In this document: piece after piece, positions 28,770 to 37,957 of the stretch | Position numbering within the stretch: the stretch's first letter is position 1 | How the letters are laid out: each line of letters opens with the position of its first letter | The notes under the pieces: model-generated | Seen by the model: only the letters and a program-made list of their open reading frames with translations | What the model was told of the DNA's origin: nothing | Database searches by the model: none | Program-made: the position numbers and the translations under genes | Assembly: GCF_031020795.1 (NCBI RefSeq) | Contig: NZ_JAVHJP010000002.1 | Coordinates: 62,001 to 126,000, forward strand | DNA: 64,000 bases | Reading direction: 5' to 3' | Source of the DNA: Hydrogenophaga pseudoflava | GTDB taxonomy: Bacteria; Pseudomonadota; Gammaproteobacteria; Burkholderiales; Burkholderiaceae_C

Positions 28770-29756
28770 TCAGCGCGCGGCGGCGATCACCTTCTTGAGG
28801 TACGGGCCAATGGGCGTGGCCAGCCACTTGTCGTCCACCGCAGCGGTGGCCTTGGCGAAGGCGGCCTTGTCCACCGTCGTCACCTGCACGCCCTTGGCCT
28901 TGAGGTCGTCCAGCAGCTTGGCGTCGGCGTCGGCCGAGAGCTTGCGCTGCAGCGCGGTGGCCTCGGCGGCGGCGTCCTGCACGGCCTTCCTGTCGGCGTC
29001 GGACAGGCGGTCCCAGGTGCGCTTGCTCATCAGGAAGGGTGTCATCTGGAACATGTGGCTGGTCAGCGCCAGGTGCTTCTGCACCTCGTAGATCTTGCTG
29101 GCGTGGATATTGACCAGCGGGTTCTCCTGACCGTCCACCACGCCCTGCTGCAACGCGACGTACAGCTCGGCGAACTTGATCTGCTGCGCCTCGGCACCCA
29201 GCGCCTGCATGATGTCCACCAGCACCGCGTCGGGCGGGGTGCGCATCTTCAGGCCCTTCATGTCCTCGACTTTGCCGATGGGGCGCTTGCTGTTGGTCAT
29301 GTGGCGGATGCCGTTGTCCCAGTAGCCCAGCACCACCATGCCCTTGTCGGCCGATTTCTGCGCCAGCTCCTGGCCCAGCGGGCCGTCGAGCAGCTTGAAG
29401 GCCTGCGCCGGCGTGGAGAACATGAAGGGCATGCCGTAGGCCGCGTACTCGGGCACGGCCACCGACACGGCGCCCTGCGAGTTGGCGGTCATGTCCAGCG
29501 CGCCGGTGCGCACAGCCGTGACCATGGCGGCGTCGTCGCCCAGCTGGGCCGAGGGCGCCACCTGCACCTCGATGCGACCGGCCGACTTGGCCTTCACCAC
29601 CTCTGCGAATTTGACGGCCGCTTCGTGGCGCGGGTTGCCCGGCGCGGCGCCGTGGCCCAGCGTGAGTTTGGTAGCCTGGGCCTGCGCGGCCAGGGGCAGG
29701 GCTGCGGCCAGGGCGCAGGCGGCGAGCAGGGTGCGGGTGAAGGTGTTGCGTTGCAT
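28770..29756 (-). CDS. dctP: TRAP transporter periplasmic substrate-binding protein (DctP)
   Basis: A 328-residue solute-binding protein with a signal peptide (MQRNTFTRTLLAACALAAALPLAAQAQA). The mature part has TKLTLGHGAAPGNPRHEAAVKFAEVVKAKSAGRIEVQV and the ligand-contacting Arg segment around LKMRTPPDAVLVDIMQALGAEAQQIKFAELYVALQQGVVDGQENP, the DctP signature. It delivers an organic acid or polyol-derived acid to the DctQM permease. A preference cannot be predicted from sequence alone. Confidence 0.94.
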   Translation of the reverse strand: MQRNTFTRTLLAACALAAALPLAAQAQATKLTLGHGAAPGNPRHEAAVKFAEVVKAKSAGRIEVQVAPSAQLGDDAAMVTAVRTGALDMTANSQGAVSVAVPEYAAYGMPFMFSTPAQAFKLLDGPLGQELAQKSADKGMVVLGYWDNGIRHMTNSKRPIGKVEDMKGLKMRTPPDAVLVDIMQALGAEAQQIKFAELYVALQQGVVDGQENPLVNIHASKIYEVQKHLALTSHMFQMTPFLMSKRTWDRLSDADRKAVQDAAAEATALQRKLSADADAKLLDDLKAKGVQVTTVDKAAFAKATAAVDDKWLATPIGPYLKKVIAAAR

Positions 29757-29803
29757 GGTGTTGTCTCCAGTGGTTGTGGGTATGTGTGAGGGAGCGGAAG
29801 CAA

Positions 29804-30553
29804 TCAATGAATCAACATGCCGCCGTTCACGTCGAGCGTGATGCCGGTGCAGTAGGTGGACAGAGGGCTGGCCAGGAACACGCAGGCGCCGGCGATGTCG
29901 TCGGCACGGCCCAGGCGGGCCAGCGGGATGGTCTCGGCGATCTCGGCCTTCTTCTCTTCGGTGAGTTTGCCTTTAATGATGTCGGTACCGATCAGGCCGG
30001 GTGTGATGCAGTTGACGCGGATGCTCTCCGGGCCGAACTCGCGCGCCATGGCGCGGGCCAGACCGAGCACGCCGGCCTTGGCGGCCGAGTAGTGCGGCCC
30101 ACCCAGGATGCCGCCGCCGCGCTGCGCCGATACCGACGAGATGCAGACGATGGAGCCGCTTTGCTGCTGGCGCATGGCGGGCAGCACGGCCTGCGACATG
30201 TAGAGCGTGCCGCGCAGGCTCACGTCGAGGATGCGGTCGTAGTCGGCGCCGGTGATCTCCAGTGTTTTCACAGGCTGGGTGATGCCGGCGTTGTTGACCA
30301 GCGTGTCGATTCGGCCGAAGGCCTGGAGCACGGCGGCCGCGGCAGCGTCGCACGAAGCCTTGTCGGTCACATCAGCGACCAGGCCGATGGCGCCGTGGCC
30401 GATCTGCGCGGCGGCGCCGGCCGGGTCGGCGCGCTCCAGATCGAGGATGGCGACCTTGGCGCCCTGTGCGGCCATGAGGCGGGCGGTGGCGAAGCCCAGG
30501 CCATTGACGCCGGCACCGCCGGTGATGATGGCCACGTTGTCCTTGAGCAGCAT
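29804..30553 (-). CDS. short-chain dehydrogenase/reductase
   Basis: A 249-residue classical SDR. It has a glycine-rich IITGGAGVNGLG cofactor motif, DLERADPA (acid residue favouring NAD), NNAGI, catalytic Ser in ICISSVSAQ, and Tyr/Lys in HYSAAKAG. The ATG at 30553 is chosen because GGAGA lies upstream; ATG at 30568 is possible but lacks a Shine-Dalgarno. It is first in the leftward operon with the TRAP transporter and split transketolase, so it likely oxidises the imported polyol or hydroxy acid. Confidence 0.9.
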   Translation of the reverse strand: MLLKDNVAIITGGAGVNGLGFATARLMAAQGAKVAILDLERADPAGAAAQIGHGAIGLVADVTDKASCDAAAAAVLQAFGRIDTLVNNAGITQPVKTLEITGADYDRILDVSLRGTLYMSQAVLPAMRQQQSGSIVCISSVSAQRGGGILGGPHYSAAKAGVLGLARAMAREFGPESIRVNCITPGLIGTDIIKGKLTEEKKAEIAETIPLARLGRADDIAGACVFLASPLSTYCTGITLDVNGGMLIH

Positions 30554-30640
30554 GTGTCTTGTCTCCATGAGTTGATCAGTGCTGGGAACGGATTCTCAAA
30601 GCCGGTCATGCTGATGACAAGCGATAAAAGGTCAGCGTAA

Positions 30641-30657
30641 GATGACATAACGTCATC
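30641..30657. promoter_or_regulatory. palindromic regulator site between divergent SDR and LysR genes
   Basis: GATGAC-N5-GTCATC is a perfect inverted repeat in the short region between the divergent SDR and LysR genes. A further GATGAC copy occurs at 30613. The position, 20 bases before the LysR start and 88 before the SDR start, fits a LysR-type operator controlling both transcripts. Confidence 0.6.
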
Positions 30658-30676
30658 TAACCACAGGGTTCACCCC

Positions 30677-31561
30677 ATGGCCGCCTTGCCCCCCATTGCC
30701 AACCTGCAGGCCTTCGAAGCGGTGGCCCGGCGCCGCAGCTTCGCACTGGCCGCGGTCGAGCTGCACCTCACCGCCTCGGCCATCAGCCACCAGGTCTCGC
30801 GGCTCGAATCGCATCTGGGCGTGCGCCTGTTCGAGCGCAGCGCGCACGGCGTGCGCCTGAGCCCTGCGGGCGAGCACTACCGGTTACACGTGGGCGCGGC
30901 GCTCAACGCCATCGCCGCCGCCACCGACGACCTCAGGCAGGGCATCCGCAACAGCCTGTACGTGCACTCCGCGCCCAGCATCGCCAGCCTCTGGCTCATG
31001 CCGAGGCTGCACCGCTTCGCGCAGGCCTACCCGGACATTTCGCTCAACCTCTCGGCCGCCCACACACCCAGCGACTTCGCGCTCGGCCAGTCCGACATCG
31101 ATATCCGCTACGGCATCCCGCAATGGGGCGACCTGGTGGTGGAGCCGCTGTTTGAAGAAGCCATCCTGCCGCTGGCCAGTCCGGCCTTCGTCAAGGCGCA
31201 CAAGCTCAAGCGGGTCGAACAGCTGCTGGAAGTGCCGCTGATCCAGAGCAACGTGAGCATCGTGCAGTGGTCCGACTGGTTCGGCCGCTTCACGAAGCTG
31301 CGCGCGCCCGACCGCTTCGCGCTGCGCTTTGACAGGGCGCAGATGTCACTGGACGCGGCGACACAGGGTTTGGGTGTGGCGCTGGAAAGCGCCATGAACG
31401 CGGGTGGTCACCTGAAGGATGGGAAGCTCAAGGCGCCGTTCGGCATGGATCAGGCTGTCTGCGTCAAAGCCCACTTCGCGGTCTACCCCGATCGCCACGC
31501 CAAGCGCCCGACGGTCGAGGCGTTTCTCTCCTGGCTGCACAGCGAGGCAGCAAAGTCCTGA
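30677..31561 (+). CDS. LysR-family transcriptional regulator (GcvA-like)
   Basis: A 294-residue LysR regulator. The helix-turn-helix (IANLQAFEAVARRRSFALAAVELHLTASAISHQVSRLESHLGVRLFERSAHGVRLSPAGEHY) matches the GcvA subgroup. The effector domain has SIASLWLMPRLHRFAQAYPDI and later a GLGVALES turn. It is divergent from the SDR-TRAP-transketolase operon and almost certainly its regulator through the palindrome between them. Confidence 0.92.
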   Translation: MAALPPIANLQAFEAVARRRSFALAAVELHLTASAISHQVSRLESHLGVRLFERSAHGVRLSPAGEHYRLHVGAALNAIAAATDDLRQGIRNSLYVHSAPSIASLWLMPRLHRFAQAYPDISLNLSAAHTPSDFALGQSDIDIRYGIPQWGDLVVEPLFEEAILPLASPAFVKAHKLKRVEQLLEVPLIQSNVSIVQWSDWFGRFTKLRAPDRFALRFDRAQMSLDAATQGLGVALESAMNAGGHLKDGKLKAPFGMDQAVCVKAHFAVYPDRHAKRPTVEAFLSWLHSEAAKS

Positions 31562-31794
31562 TGAGCGCGTGCTTCTACAACGACACTGAGACCGCGTTAG
31601 GCTGACAGCCGAAGTTCACCAAGGGCGGCTATGCGGCATCTCAGTTTTTGTGCAGTGAATTCAACGGACTTTGCATATCGTCTCCGACAGCTATTGCGCA
31701 AATCCGCCTTCCAACGCTATGGCATGACCACTTGAGGCTTGGACCGGAGGCACATCTCAGTACTCTGATGTTCGCGAATACTTCAGCCGGTCAC

Positions 31795-32727
31795 TCAGTC
31801 CGCCGTTCCCTGGCCGATTGGTGGCGAGAACGCCAAAGCCACAGAATCCACAAACGCCCGCACACGCGCAGCCATCTGGTGACGCTGCGGATACACAGCG
31901 TAGATGTCGGCGTCGGGCGTGAAGCACTGCGGGAGCACCTGCACCAGTCGACCGCTTTTCAGGTAGCGCTCAATGTCCCATTCAGCTCGCATCAGGATGC
32001 CGTGGCCGTCCAGCGCCCAGTTGACCGCGATCTCGCCGTCGTTGGTGGTCAGGCTGCCGCGGGTCTTGACCGCTTCGGTGATCGCTTGTTTGCCACGACC
32101 GTGGGTGAGTCGCCAGGTGCCGTAGGCCTCTTCGCCCTGGCGGATGCCGATGCAGTTGTGCCGCGTCAGCTCATGTGGCGTGCGCGGGGTGCCGTGTTTC
32201 TTCAGGTAGGCCGGTGACGCGCAGAGCAGGCGCCGGTTGGGCGCGATGTAGCGCGCGATCACGCGCGCATCGGGTGGCGCGCCGAAGCGGATACAGACAT
32301 CGAAGGCGTCGTCGGTCAGCGGCGGCGGGTTGACCGAAAGCTGCAACTGCACGTCCACGCCGGGGTGTTGCCGCACGAAGCGTGAGATCAGCGGGGCGAT
32401 GTGGGTGCGGCCGAAACCCAGTGTGGCGTTGATGCGCAGCAGACCCTGCGGGCTGGACTTGGACGCACCCAGCAGCTCGCCCAGATCCTGGATCTCGCCC
32501 AGGATGCGGCGCGCGTGCTCCAGGGTCAGCTCGCCCTCGGGTGTTAGGCCCATGCGCCGCGTCGTTCGGTTGACCAGACCGACACCCAGGCGCGCTTCCA
32601 TCTGTGCCAGGCGCCGGCTGACCGCCGGCGTGGTGATGCCCAGCTCGCGCGCGGCGGCGCTCAGGCTGCCGGCGCTGGCCAGTACCGAGAAAAAACCGAG
32701 GTCGGCAGCCTGTATGCCTTCGCTCAT
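31795..32727 (-). CDS. LysR-family transcriptional regulator
   Basis: A 310-residue LysR protein. The N-terminal FFSVLASAGSLSAAARELGITTPAVSRRLAQMEARLGVGLVNRTTRRMGLTPEGE is a canonical helix-turn-helix, followed by the effector domain. It is divergent from the Bug receptor and fumarase/tartrate-dehydratase genes beginning at 32850. The 122-base gap holds an A+T-rich TTGATTTCAACTTAATTATGG stretch, a plausible operator/promoter. The 233 bases to its left (31562-31794) hold no gene that I can see. Confidence 0.92.
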   Translation of the reverse strand: MSEGIQAADLGFFSVLASAGSLSAAARELGITTPAVSRRLAQMEARLGVGLVNRTTRRMGLTPEGELTLEHARRILGEIQDLGELLGASKSSPQGLLRINATLGFGRTHIAPLISRFVRQHPGVDVQLQLSVNPPPLTDDAFDVCIRFGAPPDARVIARYIAPNRRLLCASPAYLKKHGTPRTPHELTRHNCIGIRQGEEAYGTWRLTHGRGKQAITEAVKTRGSLTTNDGEIAVNWALDGHGILMRAEWDIERYLKSGRLVQVLPQCFTPDADIYAVYPQRHQMAARVRAFVDSVALAFSPPIGQGTAD

Positions 32728-32849
32728 GGTGCCTCCTGATTGTTGATTTCAACTTAATTATGGATTCAGTTTCTGGGTGATTGCTCGGGTGGTCTGAAAT
32801 CTACAGTCCGTCCCGTCAGCACACATCCACCCACAACCGGAGACAAAAC

Positions 32850-33827
32850 ATGACCCCCTCGCTTCCCCGTCGCGCACTGCTCGGTTTGGCCATTGCCACT
32901 ACCGTGGCGTCCGGCAGCGCTTTCGCGCAAGCCTTCCCCAGCAAGCCGATCAGCCTGGTGGTACCGTTCCCGCCGGGCGGCACCACCGACGTGTTGGCCC
33001 GTGCGCTGGGCGAGCGTCTGTCCACGGCGATGGGCACGCCAGTGATCGTGGAAAACAAGCCGGGCGCGGGCGCCACCATCGGTGCCGACTACGTGACCAA
33101 GGCCAAGGCCGATGGCCACATCCTGCTGATCGGCGCGGTGCACCACACCATCGCCACCAGCGTCTACCCCAAGCTGCCCTACAACTTCCAGAAGGACCTG
33201 GCGCCCATCACCACCATCGCCCTGGTGCCCAACGTGCTGGTGGTCAACGCCGCCACGCCGGTAAAAAACGTGGCCGAGCTGCAGAGCTTCCTCAAGGCCA
33301 AGCCCGACAAGGCCGTGTTCGGCTCCAACGGCAACGGCACGGCGCAGCACCTGATCGGAACGCAGTTCGAGAACCTCACCGCCATCAACCTCACCCACAT
33401 CCCTTACAAAGGCTCCGGTCCCATGGCGACCGACCTGCTGGGCGGCCAGATCACCATGAGCTTTGACACCATCACGCCAGTGCTGCCGCACATCAAGGCT
33501 GGCAAACTGCGCGCCCTAGCCGTGACCACGGGCAAACGCTCGGCGGCGCTGCCCGACGTGCCCACGCTGGAAGAAGTGGGCCTCAAGGGTTTCAACATCG
33601 GCACCTGGTTCGGCGTGCTGGCGCCTGCCGCCACACCCAAGGACGTGGTGACCCGCCTGAACGCCGAGATGGTCAAGATCATCCACTCGCCCGAGTTCGT
33701 CAAACGCATGGACGAGATCGGCGCCCAGCCGATTGGCGACAAGCCCGAAGACATGGCGCGCCAGATCGAGCAGGAGACCGCCAAGTTCTCCACCCTCGTC
33801 AAAGCCGCCAAGGTCGTCATCGAGTGA
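32850..33827 (+). CDS. Bug/TctC-family solute-binding protein
   Basis: A 325-residue periplasmic receptor with signal peptide RRALLGLAIATTVASGSAFAQA. AFPSKPISLVVPFPPGGTTDVLARAL and VIVENKPGAGATIGADYVTKAKADG are the typical Bug loops. GGAG sits upstream of the ATG. It is cotranscribed with a two-subunit hydro-lyase of the fumarase/tartrate dehydratase family, so the bound ligand may be a C4 hydroxydicarboxylate such as tartrate or malate. Confidence 0.92.
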   Translation: MTPSLPRRALLGLAIATTVASGSAFAQAFPSKPISLVVPFPPGGTTDVLARALGERLSTAMGTPVIVENKPGAGATIGADYVTKAKADGHILLIGAVHHTIATSVYPKLPYNFQKDLAPITTIALVPNVLVVNAATPVKNVAELQSFLKAKPDKAVFGSNGNGTAQHLIGTQFENLTAINLTHIPYKGSGPMATDLLGGQITMSFDTITPVLPHIKAGKLRALAVTTGKRSAALPDVPTLEEVGLKGFNIGTWFGVLAPAATPKDVVTRLNAEMVKIIHSPEFVKRMDEIGAQPIGDKPEDMARQIEQETAKFSTLVKAAKVVIE

Positions 33828-33853
33828 ACCCCGCAACCCTCAAGGAGCCCACC

Positions 33854-34753
33854 GTGGACAAAGCCACCGCTGTCGCCGATCTGACCGATCTGCTGGCGAA
33901 ATTCACCTCGCACATCGGCAAGCGCCTGCCCACCGACGTGAGCCAGAAGCTCGGCGAACTGCGCGAGAAGGAAGTCAACTTCCTGGCCAAAGAGGTCTAC
34001 GAGTCGATGCGCGCCAATCAGGACGCGGCCGACAAGCTGGACCGCCCGAGCTGCCAGGACACTGGCGTGATCCAGTACTTTCTGCAGGCCGGCGCCAACT
34101 TCCCGCTGCTGGGCGAGCTGGAAGAAATTCTGCAGGGCGCCACCGCCGGAGCCACCCGCATGGGCCCGCTGCGCCACAACGCGGTGGAGACCTTTGAAGA
34201 GAAGAACACCGGCACCAACACCGGCAGCAAGATCCCGTGGCTGGACTGGGAGATCGTGCCCAACTGCGACAGCGTGACCATCGACGTCTACATGGCCGGC
34301 GGCGGCTGCACGCTGCCTGGCAAGGCCACCGTGCTGATGCCGGGCCAGGGCTACGAAGGCGTGGCCGAGTTCGTGTTTGATGTCATCACCTCGCGCGGCG
34401 TCAACGCCTGCCCGCCGCTGCTGGTGGGGGTGGGTGTGTCCACCTCGGCGGAGACAGCGGCCCGCCTTTCCAAAAAGGCCATCCTGCGGCCGGTGAACGC
34501 GCGCAATGCCAACGAGAAGGCCGCCCTCATGGAAGACCTGCTGACCGAAGGCCTGAACGAACTGGGCCTGGGCCCGCAGGGCCTGACCGGCAACAACAGC
34601 GTGATGGGCGTGAACATCGAATCGTCCGCACGCCACCCGTCCACCATCGGCGTGGCTGTCTCCACCGGCTGCTGGGCGCACCGCCGTGGCCGCATCAAGA
34701 TCAACGCCGACTTGACGCACGAAGTCATCTCGCACAAAGGATTCCAGTCGTGA
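33854..34753 (+). CDS. fumarate hydratase/L-tartrate dehydratase, alpha subunit
   Basis: A 299-residue Fe-S hydro-lyase alpha subunit. The [4Fe-4S] cysteines are expected in [22 protein letters not shown] and [12 protein letters not shown], all present. The class I fumarase/TtdA family dehydrates malate or tartrate. GTG at 33854 is chosen over GTG at 33824 because AAGGAG lies 6 bases upstream of it. The stop overlaps the beta-subunit start. Genomic context with a Bug receptor and LysR leans toward a dedicated catabolic role rather than the TCA cycle. Confidence 0.9.
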   Translation: MDKATAVADLTDLLAKFTSHIGKRLPTDVSQKLGELREKEVNFLAKEVYESMRANQDAADKLDRPSCQDTGVIQYFLQAGANFPLLGELEEILQGATAGATRMGPLRHNAVETFEEKNTGTNTGSKIPWLDWEIVPNCDSVTIDVYMAGGGCTLPGKATVLMPGQGYEGVAEFVFDVITSRGVNACPPLLVGVGVSTSAETAARLSKKAILRPVNARNANEKAALMEDLLTEGLNELGLGPQGLTGNNSVMGVNIESSARHPSTIGVAVSTGCWAHRRGRIKINADLTHEVISHKGFQS

Positions 34754-35358
34754 AAAAAATTCTGACGACCCCCATCAAAGACGAAGACCTCGAAGCCCTG
34801 AACATCGGCGACGTGGTCTACCTCACCGGGACGCTGGTGACCTGCCGCGACGTGGCTCACCGCCGCCTCATCGAACAGGGCCGCGAACTGCCGGTGCAGC
34901 TCAAGGGCGGCGCGATCTTCCACGCTGGCCCCATCGTGCGCAAGAAGGACGACGGCGACTACGAGATGGTCTCCATCGGCCCGACCACCAGCATGCGCAT
35001 GGAGAAGTTCGAGAAGGCCTTCATCGAACAGACCGGCGTGAAGCTGATCGTGGGCAAGGGCGGCATGGGCCCCGAGACGCAGCAGGGTTGCCTGGAGAAC
35101 AAGGCCGTGCACGCCATCTTCCCCGGTGGCTGCGCGGTGCTGGCCGCCACGCAGGTGGAGAAGATCGAGGCCGCCGAGTGGACCGACTTGGGCATGCCCG
35201 AGACCCTGTGGGTCAACCGCGTGAAAGAGTTCGGCCCGCTCATCATCTCCATCGACACCAAAGGCAAGAACCTGATCGAGGAAAACAAGGCGGTCTTCAA
35301 CGAGAAGAAGAAGCCGATCCTGGAGCGGATCAACCAGCAGGTGCGATTCATCAAGTGA
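34750..35358 (+). CDS. fumarate hydratase/L-tartrate dehydratase, beta subunit
   Basis: A 202-residue beta subunit. [53 protein letters not shown] and IVGKGGMG match class I fumarase C-terminal/TtdB domains. The GTG start overlaps the alpha stop by four bases. It completes the heteromeric hydro-lyase. A strong terminator follows at 35390, closing the operon. Confidence 0.92.
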   Translation: MKKILTTPIKDEDLEALNIGDVVYLTGTLVTCRDVAHRRLIEQGRELPVQLKGGAIFHAGPIVRKKDDGDYEMVSIGPTTSMRMEKFEKAFIEQTGVKLIVGKGGMGPETQQGCLENKAVHAIFPGGCAVLAATQVEKIEAAEWTDLGMPETLWVNRVKEFGPLIISIDTKGKNLIEENKAVFNEKKKPILERINQQVRFIK

Positions 35359-35389
35359 CCTGACAGCCTTCAAAAGTCGTCTTGCAGCT

Positions 35390-35427
35390 CAGAAGCCGCA
35401 GTGCCCAGCACTGCGGCTTCTGTCTTT
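35390..35427 (+). terminator. intrinsic terminator after the hydro-lyase operon
   Basis: A perfect 13-base stem, AGAAGCCGCAGTG and CACTGCGGCTTCT, with loop CCCAG and one extra closing C-G pair, followed by TCTTTATT. It lies 32 bases after the beta-subunit stop. The opposite strand has no T-tract, so it is unidirectional. Confidence 0.9.
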
Positions 35428-35580
35428 ATTCACCAGGTGCCAAACGGAACGACAGCAATGAGTCGTACATCGTGCACTCGCACTTCGGTTTCAACAGACT
35501 GCAACCGCTGCATTGCGGCCGTCGACGGGCAGTGTGGGCAGCCTCGCCGAACCGACGGTAGCCCGCCGCAGCGCCGGGCC

Positions 35581-36294
35581 TCAATGCCGCATCTCATCAA
35601 ACCCTGCCGCCATGGCCTCGCGCAGCTCCAGATCGGCTGCCGCATCCGCCAGCGGGTCTTCCCCTTGTTTCCACACGGCCTGTGCGTCGGGCCGGTCCAG
35701 CGCCAGCACCAGGGCGTGGTTGAGTTCGTAGGCGCCCCAGGCTTTGCCCTGGTCGCGCAGCGCGGCTTGCAGGGCGGCCTGCAGCAGCAGGCGCACCAGG
35801 CGGTGCGGGCCGGAGAAGGGCACTTCCTCCACGCGGCCAGCCGCGGCGTCGGCGCAGGCGCGCCGGTCGTGTGAGGCGTGGCCCCGGCAGGCCAGGGGCC
35901 GCGCGCGGTGGATGAGGCACACGCCCTGGACGACGAAGGCGCAGCGGCGGCGCGCGGCCACGCGGGCGGTCTCATTCAGGCCGCGGGTGGCGGCGTCGGC
36001 GTCGCGCACGGCTGCAATCAGGTCGATGCCATGGCGTTGCAGGGCGGGGGCGGTGGCGCGCAGGTAGTCGGCCAGCACAAACACTTCGGGCGCCAGGGCG
36101 GTGACGCGCAGCGTGCAGCAGCTGGCGCAACCCTTGGCGCAGTCCACCGGGGGCTGGCCTTCGCACTGGATGGCGACGTTGCCGTCGAAGCTGTCCCAGG
36201 CCTGCAGCAGCCTGCCCTGGGTGGCCAGGGTGTGCGTGAAGGCGGCGCGCTGTTCGCGGAAGAAGGCTTCGGCGCCGTGGTCGGTGGTGCTCAT
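35581..36294 (-). CDS. YkgJ-family cysteine cluster (Zn/Fe-chelating) protein
   Basis: A 237-residue protein of the YkgJ-type CxxxCxxCC family. CAKGCASCCTLRVTALAPEVF carries the first cysteine cluster near residue 60. A second, CAFVVQGVCLIHRARPLACRGHASHDRRAC, lies near 120-150. Family members are thought to bind Zn or an Fe-S cluster, but no defined activity is known. It is the last gene of the leftward run behind draT-draG-nifO-like-fmdB and probably belongs to that sigma-54 transcript. Its cysteine content would suit metal handling during nitrogenase maturation (inference). Confidence 0.8.
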   Translation of the reverse strand: MSTTDHGAEAFFREQRAAFTHTLATQGRLLQAWDSFDGNVAIQCEGQPPVDCAKGCASCCTLRVTALAPEVFVLADYLRATAPALQRHGIDLIAAVRDADAATRGLNETARVAARRRCAFVVQGVCLIHRARPLACRGHASHDRRACADAAAGRVEEVPFSGPHRLVRLLLQAALQAALRDQGKAWGAYELNHALVLALDRPDAQAVWKQGEDPLADAAADLELREAMAAGFDEMRH

Positions 36295-36307
36295 GCGGTT
36301 CCTGCTG

Positions 36308-36556
36308 TCAGACGCTCTTGCCCTTGAGCAGCCGCGCGCGTTCGGACGGGCTGTAGTGGTTGAAGTGGCCGGCCGCGTCGGCCGCGCGGCGGTTGGACAT
36401 GCGGATGGCTTCGATCTTGCCGGCCGGGGCGATGCGCGAGACGCACTTCTCCAGCTCGGTGCTGGCGCAGTGGGGGCAGGTGGGCACGGTGCTGGCGCGC
36501 ACCAGCAGCTCGAAGTCGGCGTTGCAGGCTTTGCAGTGGTAGTCAAACAGCGGCAT
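36308..36556 (-). CDS. FmdB-type zinc ribbon protein
   Basis: An 82-residue protein with an N-terminal zinc ribbon: MPLFDYHCKACNADFELLVRASTVPTCPHC gives CxxC pairs at about residues 8-11 and 27-30. It belongs to the FmdB/CxxC_CXXC_SSSS regulatory family. The C-terminal half is basic and low in recognisable motifs. Its ATG overlaps the end of the NifO-like gene by 14 bases, so the two are tightly coupled. Function is unknown; FmdB-like proteins are often encoded beside metal-enzyme genes. Confidence 0.85.
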   Translation of the reverse strand: MPLFDYHCKACNADFELLVRASTVPTCPHCASTELEKCVSRIAPAGKIEAIRMSNRRAADAAGHFNHYSPSERARLLKGKSV

Positions 36557-36986
36557 GGTGGTCTCCGGTGCGGCAGGCGTGGGTGGGGGAACTGCAGCCT
36601 TCGAGCGAGGCCGGGCGCTGGGCCGAGGGGGTCAGACCGACCCAGGCGCTGACAGCGTCGGTGTCGAAGCCGACGTGGCGGCTGCCGTCGGCGGTGTTCT
36701 GCATGAGCGGGCGGCGAATCAGCAGGGGTTCGGCGATCAGCAGGGCGAGGGCGGCGTCGGCGTCCAGCGCTTCGGGCACGACCTCGCCGGTCTTGATGCG
36801 CGGGGCGGCGCGGTTGAACCAGTCGGCCACGGGCAGCGGCGCCAGGAATTCCAGCAGGGCTTCTCGCGTCCAGTGCGCGGTCAGCAGGTTGCACCGCTCC
36901 AGCGTGTGGCCGGCGGCCTCCAGTGCGGCGCGCTGGCGGGCGTTGCCGCCGCAGCCGGGTTTTTCGAAGAAGACGAGGTGGCTCAT
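36543..36986 (-). CDS. ArsC-fold nitrogenase-associated protein (NifO-like)
   Basis: A 147-residue thioredoxin-fold protein of the ArsC/Spx group. The N-terminus FFEKPGCGGNARQRAALEAAGHTL and the later PVADWFNRAAPRIKTGEVVPEALDADAALALLIAEPLLIRRPLMQ match the nitrogenase-associated subfamily (NifO type) as I know it. The C-terminal 40 residues (STHVGF... onward) are divergent. NifO is reported to influence nitrogenase or nitrate metabolism, but its mechanism is unclear. The start ATG overlaps the draG stop (ATGA), showing coupling to the nitrogenase switch-off genes. Confidence 0.85.
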   Translation of the reverse strand: MSHLVFFEKPGCGGNARQRAALEAAGHTLERCNLLTAHWTREALLEFLAPLPVADWFNRAAPRIKTGEVVPEALDADAALALLIAEPLLIRRPLMQNTADGSRHVGFDTDAVSAWVGLTPSAQRPASLEGCSSPTHACRTGDHHAAV

Positions 36987-37957
36987 GCGTGTGCTCCGGT
37001 GCGGACGGCGGTGGTGTCGGACAGCTGGTCGGCGAGGGCCAGCAGGCCACTGGTCTGGTCGGTGATGGCGCGCACGGTGGCCGGCTGCAGGCGGCTGACC
37101 CAGCGCCAGGGCAGGCGGCTGGCGCCGCAGCGCGCGCCGGCCAGCATGCCCACCAGGGCACCGGTGGTGTCGGCGTCGTCGCCCTGGTTGACGGTGGCGA
37201 TGATGGCGTCCTCCACGTCCTCGTGCGTGCGGACGAAATGCAGCACGGTCTGCACCGTGTCCACCACGTAAGCGGTGGCGCGGCCGCGGTAGGGCGTGTG
37301 GCGGAAGGCCGGTTCTTCGGCCACCCACTGGTCGATGCGCTGACACAGGCGCGCATGGTCGTCGCCCGCGATCAGCCCGCGCAGCAGCCGGCCCAGGCCC
37401 AGCGTGGCGGCGTCCGACAGCGGGTGGTGGTGGGTGACATGGGCCTGCGCGATGGACAGGCGCTCGAACGCGGCGCGGTCGCCCAGCGTGACCAGGGCCA
37501 CGGGCAGGTTGCGCATGGCGGCGCCGTTGCCACCGTCGCCGTCGTTGGGCGGGCCGCTGAGGCTGCCTTCGTGCAGGAAGCGCAGGATGCCGCGGCGGCA
37601 GGTGTTGCCGCAGTCCACCGGGCCGGCGCGCCACCAGCCGACAAAGGCCTGGCCGATGGTCTGCACCAGCGCGTCGTCCTGGCCGTCGCGCAGGGCGGTG
37701 ATGCCGCCGGTGCCGCCCTGCAGCAGCGCGTCGCCCAGGGCCAGGCTCATGGTGGTGTCGTCGGTGACCTGGCCGCGCGCGAGCTTGAGCCAGCCACCAC
37801 CGACGATGTCGCGGTGGGTGCCGTAGTGCAGCAGGATCTCGCGCGGGCGCATGAACTCCACGGTGGCGCCCAGGGCGTCGCCGATGGCCAGGCCCAGGTA
37901 GGCGCCCAGGGCCTTGTCGAAGCGGGCGTGAAAACGGGCGGGGTGAAGATCAGCCAT
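36983..37957 (-). CDS. draG: ADP-ribosyl-[dinitrogenase reductase] glycohydrolase DraG
   Basis: A 324-residue ADP-ribosylglycohydrolase that removes ADP-ribose from NifH and reactivates it. The dinuclear Mn site motifs are VTDDTTMSLALGDALL near residue 65 and NQGDDADTTGALVGMLAG near residue 260. The N-terminal GAYLGLAIGDALGATVEFM is typical. The gene overlaps draT by 8 bases and the next gene by an ATGA junction. This is one of the clearest regulatory pairs in the window. Confidence 0.95.
   Translation of the reverse strand: MADLHPARFHARFDKALGAYLGLAIGDALGATVEFMRPREILLHYGTHRDIVGGGWLKLARGQVTDDTTMSLALGDALLQGGTGGITALRDGQDDALVQTIGQAFVGWWRAGPVDCGNTCRRGILRFLHEGSLSGPPNDGDGGNGAAMRNLPVALVTLGDRAAFERLSIAQAHVTHHHPLSDAATLGLGRLLRGLIAGDDHARLCQRIDQWVAEEPAFRHTPYRGRATAYVVDTVQTVLHFVRTHEDVEDAIIATVNQGDDADTTGALVGMLAGARCGASRLPWRWVSRLQPATVRAITDQTSGLLALADQLSDTTAVRTGAHA

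Noticed and set aside
36543..37634. A 363-codon leftward frame extending the NifO-like gene upstream
   Set aside because: The extension overlaps draG in another frame; the true start is the ATG at 36986 overlapping the draG stop.
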